A stretch of DNA of 7,105 nucleotides, from NCBI GenBank assembly GCA_016936035.1, contig JAFGPU010000441.1:1-7105 (forward strand), in the 5' to 3' direction. Shown here one piece after another: positions 1 through 5,883 of the stretch. The translations under genes and the position numbers were made by a program. Positions within the stretch are counted from its first letter, which is position 1, and each line of letters opens with the position of its first letter. Under the pieces are notes generated by a model. That model ran no database searches, was not told the origin of the DNA, and saw nothing but the letters and a program-made list of their open reading frames with translations. The stretch comes from Acidimicrobiales bacterium (lineage in GTDB: Bacteria > Actinomycetota > Acidimicrobiia > Acidimicrobiales > VFJN01).

Positions 1-252
1 GACCAGCGACCGGATCATCCGGGTCTTCGCCTGCCCACGCTCGCCCAGGAAGATGACGTCGTGCCCGGCGAGCACCGCGTTCTCGAGCTGGGGGAGCACC
101 GTGTCGTCGTAGCCGAGGACCGACGGGATGAGCTGCTCGCCCCCGGCGATGCGGGCCACCGCGTTGCGGCGGATCTCGTCCTTGACGGGTACCGAGGCCC
201 ACCCCGACGCCCGGAGCTCGCCCAGCGTCGCGGGCCGAGTTGCGTCCGACAT
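1..252 (-). CDS. MoxR/ChlI-like AAA+ ATPase, N-terminal part (runs off left edge)
   Basis: Reading leftward from the ATG at 252-250 gives 84 codons open to the window edge, so only the N-terminus is visible. It begins MSDATRPATLGELRASGW and continues through PVKDEIRRNAVARIAGGE and the block GYDDTVLPQLENAVLAGHD. It then reaches a Walker A P-loop, GERGQAKT, at residues 70-77, where Lys76-Thr77 would bind the ATP phosphates. This order (pre-sensor helix, 'LP-E-A-LAGHD' block, early P-loop) is typical of soluble AAA+ ATPases annotated as magnesium chelatase subunit I-like or MoxR-like, widespread in Actinomycetota and often paired with a VWA-domain partner. Such proteins are thought to act as chaperone-like remodelling ATPases; a real role in chlorophyll synthesis is unlikely here. 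The rest of the AAA+ domain (Walker B, sensors) lies outside. The gene is divergent from the P-type ATPase. A TAGGTT hexamer ends 7 nt before the ATG and no Shine-Dalgarno is visible, so a leaderless start is likely. The family call is firm, the exact substrate unknown. Confidence 0.87.
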   Translation of the reverse strand, partial: MSDATRPATLGELRASGWASVPVKDEIRRNAVARIAGGEQLIPSVLGYDDTVLPQLENAVLAGHDVIFLGERGQAKTRMIRSLV

Positions 253-259
253 GCGCGCC

Positions 260-265
260 AACCTA
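260..265 (-). promoter_or_regulatory. Putative -10 box of the MoxR-like gene (leaderless)
   Basis: On the minus strand TAGGTT matches the actinobacterial -10 consensus TAnnnT. Seven nucleotides separate it from the ATG at 252, so transcription would start at or within a base of the start codon. No convincing -35 (TTGAC-like) was found. Assigned by pattern and spacing only. Confidence 0.5.
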
Positions 266-369
266 TCCCCGACCCGGCCGGACGCGAGGTGGGAACGACG
301 ATCCGACCAGGGGGCGCCCGCTGCCGGCGGCCGGCCCGCCTCCTGCCGTGCGGGTCGGTGCCACGGACG

Positions 370-393
370 ATCCCGCCGGGATAAAGCCGGGAT
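370..393 (+). promoter_or_regulatory. Candidate operator upstream of the ctpE-like gene
   Basis: ATCCCG-C-CGGGAT at 370-382 is a perfect 13-bp palindrome around base 376. The right half-site recurs 11 bp later as CGGGAT at 388-393; in the wider form GCCGGGAT occurs at 375-382 and again at 386-393, one helical turn apart. The group lies about 30-55 bp upstream of the GTG at 424, overlapping and just upstream of where the -35 element of the putative leaderless promoter would be. This suits a dimeric regulator plus a third half-site. No regulator family is identifiable from the motif. GC-rich DNA gives such repeats by chance fairly often, so this is a candidate only. Confidence 0.35.
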
Positions 394-411
394 GGCGGAT
401 CGGGGCGTCGG

Positions 412-417
412 TAGCCT
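412..417 (+). promoter_or_regulatory. Putative -10 box of the ctpE-like gene (leaderless)
   Basis: TAGCCT fits TAnnnT and ends 6 nt before the GTG at 424, placing the transcription start on the start codon itself. There is no purine-rich ribosome binding site in the intervening bases. The TAG of this hexamer is an in-frame stop for the downstream gene, so no start further upstream is possible. A recognisable -35 is absent. Confidence 0.55.
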
Positions 418-423
418 GCCGCC

Positions 424-2835
424 GTGAGCGCTCCCCCACTCACGGCCCGGCACCCCCCGGGTCTGACCGACGCGGAGGTGGCCACCCGGGTCGCCGACGG
501 GCGGGTCAACCGCGCGCCCGACGGCACCAGCCGCTCGCTGTGGATGATCGTGCGGGCCAACGTCCTCACGCGCTTCAACGCGATCCTCGGCACGCTGCTC
601 GTCGTCATCCTCACCGTGGGCCCGCTCCAGGACGCGCTGTTCGGCATCGTGCTGGTCACCAACACGGGCATCGGCATCTACCAGGAGTGGAAGGCCAAGC
701 GGACCCTCGACCGGCTGACCCTGCTCACCGCCCCCGTCGTCGTCGTGGCCCGCAACGGCGAGCGGCGGCAGATCGCCGTCGGTGACGTGGTCGACGGCGA
801 CGTCATCGAACTGGCCCAGGGCACCCAGATCGTCGCCGACGGCGCGGTCCTCACCGCCGACGGGCTCGAGGTGGACGAGTCGCTGCTGTCGGGCGAGTCG
901 GTGCCCCTCGAGAAGCACCCCGACGACCAGGTGCTCTCGGGCAGCTTCGTGACCGCGGGCCAGGGCTGGTACCGGGCCGACCGGGTGGGCCCCGACAGCT
1001 ACGCCAACCAGATCGCCGCCGAGGCCCGGCAGTTCTCGCTGGTGCGGTCCGAGCTGCGCCGGGGCATCGACCAGATCCTGGGCCTCGTCACCTGGGCGAT
1101 CGTGCCCACCGCCACGCTGCTCATCATCAGCCAGATGCGGTCGAACACGTCGCTGCCCGGCGCGATCCGGGGCACGGTCGCCGGCATCGGGGCGATGATC
1201 CCCGAGGGCCTGGTGCTGCTCACCAGCATCGCGTTCACCGCGGGGGTGCTGCGCCTGAGCCGGCGCAACGTGCTGGTGCAGGAGCTTGCAGCCATCGAGG
1301 GACTGGCCCGCGTCGACGTGGTGTGCACCGACAAGACCGGCACCATCACCGAGCCCGACCTCGAGGTCACCGAGGTCGTGCCCCTGGAGGGCGCCGACCC
1401 GGACGAGGTGGCCGCCGCGCTCGGGGCGCTGGCGGCGGCCGACCCGGAGCCGAACGCCAGCGGTCGGGCGCTGGCGGCCGCCTGCCCGTCGCCGGGGTGG
1501 GCGCCCACCTGGCGGGTCGCGTTCTCGTCGGCCCGCCGCTACTCCGGGGCGGGCTTCGGCGACCACGGCGACTGGGTCATCGGCGCCCCGAGCGTGATGC
1601 TCGACCGTCCCCCCGACGGTGCGGCCGGTGGCAGCGCGGACCGCGCCGACCGGCGCGCCCGCGACGCGGCCGGGCTGGTCGACGCCCAGTCACGTCGGGG
1701 CCGGCGCGTGCTGCTGCTCGGGCGCACCCGGGGCCGACCCGAGCACGACGGACCGGTCCGAGCCGCGCCCGTCGCGCTGGTGGCCATCGAGGAGCGGGTG
1801 CGGCCCAACGCCCGCGCCACCCTCGACTACTTCGCGGCCCAGGACGTGACCGTCAAGGTGATGTCGGGCGACGACCCCCGCACGGTGGGCGCCGTGGCCG
1901 CGCGGGTCGGCATCGACCCGGGCACGGCCCCCCACGACGCGCGGCGGCTGCCGGACGACCCCGACGAGCTGGCCGACCTGGTCGAGGGCACGGCGGTGTT
2001 CGGCCGGGTCGGGCCGCAACAGAAGCAGGCGATGGTGCGGGCGCTGCAGGCCCGCGGGCGCACCGTGGCGATGACCGGCGACGGCGTGAACGACGTGCTG
2101 GCCCTCAAGGAGGCCGACCTCGGCGTCGCCATGGGCTCGGGGGCGGCGGTCAGCCGCTCGGTCGCACCCGTGGTGCTGCTCGACTCCGACTTCGCCGGCC
2201 TGCCGCCCGTGCTCGCCGAGGGACGGCGGGTCATCGCGAACGTCGAGCGGGTCGCCAACCTGTTCGTCACCAAGACCGTGTACGCGACGCTGCTCGCCCT
2301 GTCGGTCGGGGTGCTGCACGTGCCCTTCCCGTTCCTGCCCCGCCACCTGACCATCGTGTCGAGCCTGACGATCGGCATCCCCGCGTTCTTCCTGGCGCTC
2401 GCGCCCAACGACCGGCGGGCGGTGCCCGGCTTCGTGGGGCGGGTGCTCCGGTTCGCCGTGCCCGGCGGCACCCTGGCCGCCGTCGCCACCATGAGCGCCT
2501 ACGGCCTGGCCAGGTCGCAGGGGGTGGCGCAGATCGAGGCGCGCACCACCGCCACGATCACGCTGTTCGTCGTGGCCCTGTGGGTGCTCGCCATCCTGGC
2601 CCGACCCACCGACGCCTGGCGCCTCGGCCTCGAGGCGGCGATGGCCGGGCTGTTCCTGCTGGTCCTGCTGGTGCCCTGGTCACGGCACTTCTTCGCTCTG
2701 AACCTGCCGCCACCCGAGATCACGGTGGGGGCGGTGGCCATCGCGGCGGCGGCCGCCGGCCTGCTCGAGCTGGCCTGGCGGGCGACCGGTTGGCTGCGCC
2801 CCGACGGCGACCCGCACGCGTCCGTCTCGCGGTGA
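424..2835 (+). CDS. ctpE: CtpE-like P-type cation-transporting ATPase
   Basis: This is a complete 803-residue P-type ATPase of the plasma membrane, which couples ATP hydrolysis to cation movement through a phospho-aspartate. Visible motifs are the actuator loop SGES (156-159), MIPEGL in helix M4 (258-263), the phosphorylation site CTDKTGT with Asp303, a short nucleotide-binding domain with FSSARRYSG (367-375) and GAP (387-389, in place of the usual KGA), SGDDPRTV (481-488) and the hinge TGDGVND (551-557). Hydrophobic helices fall near 50-66, 70-87, 217-236, 246-278, 611-633, 643-661, 675-694, 709-727, 735-752 and 765-784, giving the usual ten. The M4 block, the compact N domain and GIPAFFLALAPN (651-662) match mycobacterial CtpE, which has been linked to calcium uptake; I infer Ca2+ or a related divalent cation here. 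There is no N-terminal metal-binding domain, which argues against Cu/Cd/Zn exporters. The GTG start follows an in-frame TAG at 412. The gene stands alone with a possible operator upstream. Confidence 0.93.
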   Translation: MSAPPLTARHPPGLTDAEVATRVADGRVNRAPDGTSRSLWMIVRANVLTRFNAILGTLLVVILTVGPLQDALFGIVLVTNTGIGIYQEWKAKRTLDRLTLLTAPVVVVARNGERRQIAVGDVVDGDVIELAQGTQIVADGAVLTADGLEVDESLLSGESVPLEKHPDDQVLSGSFVTAGQGWYRADRVGPDSYANQIAAEARQFSLVRSELRRGIDQILGLVTWAIVPTATLLIISQMRSNTSLPGAIRGTVAGIGAMIPEGLVLLTSIAFTAGVLRLSRRNVLVQELAAIEGLARVDVVCTDKTGTITEPDLEVTEVVPLEGADPDEVAAALGALAAADPEPNASGRALAAACPSPGWAPTWRVAFSSARRYSGAGFGDHGDWVIGAPSVMLDRPPDGAAGGSADRADRRARDAAGLVDAQSRRGRRVLLLGRTRGRPEHDGPVRAAPVALVAIEERVRPNARATLDYFAAQDVTVKVMSGDDPRTVGAVAARVGIDPGTAPHDARRLPDDPDELADLVEGTAVFGRVGPQQKQAMVRALQARGRTVAMTGDGVNDVLALKEADLGVAMGSGAAVSRSVAPVVLLDSDFAGLPPVLAEGRRVIANVERVANLFVTKTVYATLLALSVGVLHVPFPFLPRHLTIVSSLTIGIPAFFLALAPNDRRAVPGFVGRVLRFAVPGGTLAAVATMSAYGLARSQGVAQIEARTTATITLFVVALWVLAILARPTDAWRLGLEAAMAGLFLLVLLVPWSRHFFALNLPPPEITVGAVAIAAAAAGLLELAWRATGWLRPDGDPHASVSR

Positions 2836-2842
2836 GGGACGG
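2822..2842 (+). terminator. Weak hairpin across the ctpE-like stop codon
   Basis: CCGTCTC (2822-2828) can pair with GGGACGG (2836-2842) as a 7-bp stem including one G-U pair, with a 7-nt loop containing the TGA stop. No T-run follows, so it is at best a non-canonical terminator or mRNA 3' end structure. It sits between the ATPase and the promoter-like TAGCCT of the next gene. Confidence 0.25.
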
Positions 2843-2866
2843 CCCGGCACGCGTGGGGCAGGGCAC

Positions 2867-2872
2867 TAGCCT
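2867..2872 (+). promoter_or_regulatory. Putative -10 box upstream of the GH2 gene
   Basis: TAGCCT is identical to the hexamer before the ctpE-like gene, and the identity extends to TAGCCTGC. With the same 6-7 nt spacing, transcription would begin near 2879-2880, leaving about 17 nt before the GTG at 2897 and only about 3 nt before an ATG at 2883. Within that leader, AGGCGG (2886-2891), five bases before the GTG, could serve as a weak ribosome binding site. No -35 is evident. Confidence 0.45.
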
Positions 2873-2882
2873 GCACGCCACG

Positions 2883-2900
2883 ATGAGGCGGCGCCAGTGA
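2883..2900 (+). other. Possible five-codon leader ORF overlapping the GH2 start
   Basis: ATGAGGCGGCGCCAGTGA encodes Met-Arg-Arg-Arg-Gln-stop. Its TGA overlaps the GTG start of the GH2 gene in the 4-base arrangement GTGA, which is typical of translational coupling. The ATG lies 10 nt after the TAGCCT hexamer, so the mRNA would be nearly leaderless for this mini-ORF. Chance occurrence of so short an ORF is quite possible; the overlap and position are the only support. Confidence 0.25.
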
Positions 2901-5095
2901 ACGATCGCGAGCTCACCGGCGGTTGGCGCGCGGCCGCCGCCGACGACCACCTGCGGCGCTCGTACACCGAACACGACTTCGACGATGCCGCCTGGCACCC
3001 GATCGACGTCCCCGGCCACTGGCGCTCCTCACCGCCGTTCGCCGCCAGCGACGGCCCGCTGCTGCACCGCTGCCGGTTCGACGCCGCCGCCCCGGCCCCG
3101 GGGCGACGGGCGTGGCTGACCTTCGACGGGCTCTTCTACCAGGGTGACGTCTGGCTCGACGGCGGCTACCTGGGCGACACCGAGGGCTACTTCTTCCCGC
3201 ACACGTTCGAGGTCACCGAGGCCCTGCACGACCGCTCGGCCCACACCCTCGCCGTCGAGGTCACGTGCACCCCCCAGCGCACCACGACCGCCAAGCGCAA
3301 CATCACCGGTGTCTTCCAGCACTGGGACTGCCTCGACCCCCGGTGGAACCCGGGGGGCATCTGGCGACCCGTCCGCCTGACCGAGACCGGCCCGGTGCGC
3401 ATCGCCACGCTGCGGGTCGTGTGCACCGAGGCCAACCCGGAGCGCGCCGTCCTGTCGCTGCGGGCCGTGCTCGACAGCGACGGTCCCCGCCGGGTGCGGT
3501 TGCGCACCGAGGTGGGCGACCTCGACCACGAGGCCGACCAACCGCTCGCCACCGGCCCCAACGAGGTCAACTGGTCGGTCACCGTCGAGCGCCCGGCCCT
3601 GTGGTGGCCACGGGCGCTGGGCGACGCGGTTCTCCACGCCGTGCGCGTCGCCGTCGTCTTGACCGGCGACGGCGACGAGCCCGACGCCGTCGACGCACCG
3701 CGCGACCGGCCCGGGCTCGTCAGCGACGAGCGCCGGCTGCGCACCGGCCTGCGCTCCGTTCGCCTGCGGCGGTGGATCGCCTCGATCAACGGCGAGCGGC
3801 TGTTCCTCAAGGGCTCGAACCTGGGGCCCACCCGCATGGCATTGGGCGAGGCGACGCCGGACGAGCTGCGGCGCGACGTCGAGCTGGCCACCGACGCCGG
3901 CCTCGACCTGCTGCGGGTCCACGCCCACGTCACCAGGCCCGAGGTCTACGACGCCGCCGACGAGCGCGGCGTCCTGCTGTGGCAGGACATGCCGCTGCAG
4001 TGGGCATACGCCCGCGGCATCCGCAAGGAGGCGGCCCGCCAGGCGCGGGCGATGGTCGACCTGCTCGGCCACCACCCGTCCGTCGCCGTGTGGTGCGGGC
4101 ACAACGAGCCGATGTCGATGGACGGCGCCGACCAGGTCACCAGCTCGCTGTCCAGCACGGTCGCCTTCGCCGCCCGCATGACCGCCGAGCAGCAGCTGCC
4201 GACCTGGAACAAGAGCGTGCTCGACGCGTCGATCAAGCGCGCGCTCCACAAGGCCGACAGCTCACGGCCGGTCGTCGCCCACTCGGGCGTCACCCCCCAC
4301 CTGCCCCAGCTCGACGGCACCGACAGCCACCTCTACTTCGGCTGGTACATGGGCGACGAGCGCGACCTGCCCACGTTCGCCCGCCGGGTGCCGCGCATGG
4401 TGCGGTTCGTCACCGAGTTCGGCGCCCAGGCCGTGCCATCCGGCCCCGGCGCGGCGTTCGCCGAGCCCCACCGGTGGCCCGACCTGGACTGGGACCGCCT
4501 CGAGGCCCGGCACTCGCTGCAGAAGCCGGTGTTCGACAAGCGGGTGCCGCCCGACGGCTACGCCACCTTCGCCGGCTGGCGTGACGCCACCCAGCGCTAC
4601 CAGGCCACCCTCGTCCGGCGGCACGTCGAGGAGCTGCGCCGGCTCAAGTACCGGCCCACGGGTGGGTTCGCCCACTTCCTGTTCGCCGACGGCCACCCGG
4701 GCATCACGTGGTCGGTCCTCGACCACGACCGCCGCCCCAAGCTGGGGTTCGAGGCGCTGCGGGCCGCGTGCCGGCCGGTGATCGTGGTCGCCGACCGGCT
4801 GCCTGCCACCGTGACCGGCGGTGACGCGCTCGCCCTCGACGTTCACGTGGTCTCCGACCTGCGCACCCCGCTCGACCAGGCCGAGGTCGCCGCCACGCTG
4901 CGGTGGCCCGGCGGCGACCACACGTGGCGCTGGCGTGGCACGGTCGACGCCGACGCCTGCGTGCGGGTGGGCACGATCCAGGCGGTGGTGCCGGCCCTCG
5001 CACCCGATGTCGCCGGCGCGCTCTCCCTCGACCTCGAGCTGCGCCTGCCCGGCGGTGACATCGTGACCAACGGCGACGAGGCCCGGTACGCCTGA
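2897..5095 (+). CDS. Glycoside hydrolase family 2 protein, beta-mannosidase-like
   Basis: A complete 732-residue GH2 enzyme with the standard order: an N-terminal jelly-roll sugar-binding domain (about 1-165, with WLTFDGLFYQGDVWLDG at 73-89), an immunoglobulin-like domain (about 166-285), a TIM barrel (about 290-620) and a C-terminal beta domain (about 625-732). In the barrel, FLKGSNLGP (303-311), LLRVHAH (338-344) and GVLLWQDMP (358-366) follow the beta-mannosidase pattern. The retaining acid/base is Glu404 in WCGHNEP and the nucleophile is Glu507 in TEFGAQ. The usual GNNE of beta-mannosidases is GHNE here. There is no signal peptide, so the enzyme should be cytoplasmic and act on imported oligosaccharides or glycosides; beta-mannoside is the best guess, but exo-glucosaminidase or another activity is possible. 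It is shorter than typical bacterial beta-mannosidases (above 800 aa). An in-frame TAG at 2867 and the absence of an in-frame ATG fix the GTG start at 2897. No transporter or sugar regulator is adjacent, so context does not name the substrate. Confidence 0.87.
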   Translation: MNDRELTGGWRAAAADDHLRRSYTEHDFDDAAWHPIDVPGHWRSSPPFAASDGPLLHRCRFDAAAPAPGRRAWLTFDGLFYQGDVWLDGGYLGDTEGYFFPHTFEVTEALHDRSAHTLAVEVTCTPQRTTTAKRNITGVFQHWDCLDPRWNPGGIWRPVRLTETGPVRIATLRVVCTEANPERAVLSLRAVLDSDGPRRVRLRTEVGDLDHEADQPLATGPNEVNWSVTVERPALWWPRALGDAVLHAVRVAVVLTGDGDEPDAVDAPRDRPGLVSDERRLRTGLRSVRLRRWIASINGERLFLKGSNLGPTRMALGEATPDELRRDVELATDAGLDLLRVHAHVTRPEVYDAADERGVLLWQDMPLQWAYARGIRKEAARQARAMVDLLGHHPSVAVWCGHNEPMSMDGADQVTSSLSSTVAFAARMTAEQQLPTWNKSVLDASIKRALHKADSSRPVVAHSGVTPHLPQLDGTDSHLYFGWYMGDERDLPTFARRVPRMVRFVTEFGAQAVPSGPGAAFAEPHRWPDLDWDRLEARHSLQKPVFDKRVPPDGYATFAGWRDATQRYQATLVRRHVEELRRLKYRPTGGFAHFLFADGHPGITWSVLDHDRRPKLGFEALRAACRPVIVVADRLPATVTGGDALALDVHVVSDLRTPLDQAEVAATLRWPGGDHTWRWRGTVDADACVRVGTIQAVVPALAPDVAGALSLDLELRLPGGDIVTNGDEARYA

Positions 5096-5099
5096 GGGC

Positions 5100-5117
5100 G
5101 CCCGCCCCGGGCAGAAT
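5100..5117 (+). promoter_or_regulatory. Putative -10 box and small hairpin before the GNAT gene
   Basis: CAGAAT at 5112-5117 ends 6 nt before the GTG at 5124, the same spacing as TAGCCT before the ctpE-like gene, and it keeps the A2 and T6 of TAnnnT. No ribosome binding site is at a usable distance (AGGG at 5119-5122 is only one base from the start). Just upstream, GCCCG (5100-5104) and CGGGC (5108-5112) form a 5-bp inverted repeat with a 3-nt loop, in the 28-bp gap after the GH2 stop; it is too short to call a terminator. A leaderless start is favoured. Confidence 0.35.
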
Positions 5118-5123
5118 CAGGGC

Positions 5124-5681
5124 GTGCCAGACCCGGCGACCACCGACCGGCTCGTGGTCCGCCAGTGGCGGACCGAGGACGCACCGGCGCTGCACGAGGC
5201 GGTCCTCGAGAGCATCGAGCACCTCCGGCCCTGGATGCCGTGGGTCGCCAACGAACCCCTCGCCCTGGCGGCCCGGGTCGAGATGGTCGGCGGCTGGGCG
5301 CGGCTGTGGGACGCCGGCGATCGCATGTGCGGCATGTTCGTGGACGAGCGGGTCGTCGGCGGGTGCGGGCTGCACCAGCGCATCGGCCCCGGCGGGCAGG
5401 AGATCGGGTACTGGGTGCGGGTCGGCGAGACCGGCCACGGCTACGCCACCGCGGCTGCCCGGGCGATGACCGACATGGCCTTCACGATGCCGGGCGTCAC
5501 CCACGTCGAGATCCACCACGACGTCGCGAACCCCACGAGCGGGCGCATTCCGGCGAAGCTCGGCTTCGCCCACGTGCACGACGTCGCCCGCCCGGTCGAG
5601 GCGCCGGGCGAGACCGGTACCCAGCGCATCTGGCGGATGGACCGCATCACGTGGCGCAGCCGCCGGGGACACGCTGGGTGA
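5124..5681 (+). CDS. GNAT family N-acetyltransferase, RimJ/RimL type
   Basis: The 185-residue protein is a complete single-domain GNAT acetyltransferase that would transfer acetyl from acetyl-CoA to an amine. It opens with TDRLVVRQWRTEDAPAL (7-23), the RLxxRxxxxxDA beginning of RimJ/RimL-like enzymes. The acetyl-CoA-binding motif A is IGYWV (94-98) followed by GETGHGYATAAARAM (101-115), a match to the Q/RxxGxG/A pyrophosphate loop at the start of helix 3. The later block NPTSGRIPAKLGF (136-148) is the usual N-x-x-S-x-x-x-x-x-KLGF signature. Proteins like this acetylate N-termini of ribosomal proteins, antibiotics or small amines; the sequence does not decide between them. The GTG start is 28 nt after the GH2 stop and carries its own -10-like hexamer, so co-transcription with GH2 is possible but not required. 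The last codons form the left arm of a hairpin. Codon use matches its neighbours. Confidence 0.88.
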   Translation: MPDPATTDRLVVRQWRTEDAPALHEAVLESIEHLRPWMPWVANEPLALAARVEMVGGWARLWDAGDRMCGMFVDERVVGGCGLHQRIGPGGQEIGYWVRVGETGHGYATAAARAMTDMAFTMPGVTHVEIHHDVANPTSGRIPAKLGFAHVHDVARPVEAPGETGTQRIWRMDRITWRSRRGHAG

Positions 5682-5696
5682 GCGCTGTCGCTCACC
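5677..5696 (+). terminator. Perfect 8-bp hairpin at the end of the GNAT gene
   Basis: GGTGAGCG (5677-5684) and CGCTCACC (5689-5696) are exact reverse complements separated by the 4-nt loop CTGT. The stop codon TGA (5679-5681) lies in the left arm. It is positioned as a terminator between the GNAT gene and the sdh operon, but TGGAACACG follows rather than a T-run. U-less hairpins of this kind are proposed terminators in actinobacteria; a protein-binding palindrome is the alternative. Confidence 0.5.
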
Positions 5697-5804
5697 TGGA
5701 ACACGATCGTCGCCCGCCGGACACACCCGCGTCGCCCGCCGCCCCGGGCCTGCCGACCAGCACGATCGGGCACACTGGGGACGGCCCCCGGTCGGGCAGG
5801 CGCA
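5697..5804. other. Left part of the sdh upstream region, no gene seen
   Basis: No ORF with coding character or RNA gene was found between the GNAT hairpin and the sdh promoter area. The octamer CACGATCG occurs twice (5702-5709 and 5761-5768), 59 bp apart, the only repeat I noticed. Its significance is unknown. Confidence 0.3.
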
Positions 5805-5814
5805 ATTCCTGGCC

Positions 5815-5847
5815 GTCCCAGCGTTGGGACTACGGTCTCCGGCCGGA
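5815..5847 (+). promoter_or_regulatory. Putative sdh promoter with flanking inverted repeats
   Basis: TACGGT at 5831-5836 fits the TAnnnT -10 consensus and would start transcription near 5843, giving a leader of about 41 nt before sdhC. Abutting it upstream is GTCCCA-gcgt-TGGGAC (5815-5830), a perfect 6-bp inverted repeat filling the spacer. Two bases downstream is TCCGGCCGGA (5838-5847), a perfect 10-bp palindrome covering the predicted start site. Both positions are where repressors commonly bind. A good -35 is not visible; TTCCTG at 5806-5811 is 19 bp away and weak. Confidence 0.4.
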
Positions 5848-5866
5848 CGGTATCGAGCCCCGTTCC

Positions 5867-5872
5867 AGGAGG
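5867..5872 (+). promoter_or_regulatory. Ribosome binding site of sdhC
   Basis: AGGAGG is a full Shine-Dalgarno match, 11 nt before the ATG at 5884. It decides the start: a TTG at 5824 in the same frame lies before this site and within the inverted repeat next to the -10 box, so the longer 292-residue reading is unlikely. It is the only strong Shine-Dalgarno in the window. Confidence 0.75.
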
Positions 5873-5883
5873 CTGAACGAGCG

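Noticed and set aside
323..335. GCCGGC-G-GCCGGC repeat in the divergent intergenic region
   Set aside because: A self-complementary GC hexamer repeated once is expected by chance in DNA of this composition, and it has no special position relative to either promoter.
15..677. A 220-codon minus-strand frame covering the divergent intergenic region
   Set aside because: It conflicts with the frame that encodes the P-loop ATPase on the same strand and with the ctpE-like gene opposite, and it shows no motif.
1323..2900. A 525-codon plus-strand frame overlapping the ctpE-like gene and ending at the GH2 start
   Set aside because: The translation is an Arg/Gly/Ala/Pro-rich shadow of the P-type ATPase with no domain. 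Only its last five codons are discussed, as a possible separate leader ORF.
3029..4249. A 406-codon open frame on the minus strand opposite the GH2 gene
   Set aside because: It lies wholly antisense to a gene with clear GH2 motifs. Its product is low-complexity (Gly, Val, Arg, His, Asp rich) without a recognisable domain, as expected when GC-rich codons are read on the other strand.
5824..5883. A longer SdhC starting at the TTG at 5824
   Set aside because: The extra 20 residues would be encoded by promoter-like DNA, and the AGGAGG at 5867-5872 points to the ATG at 5884. The family's N-terminus also fits the shorter form.
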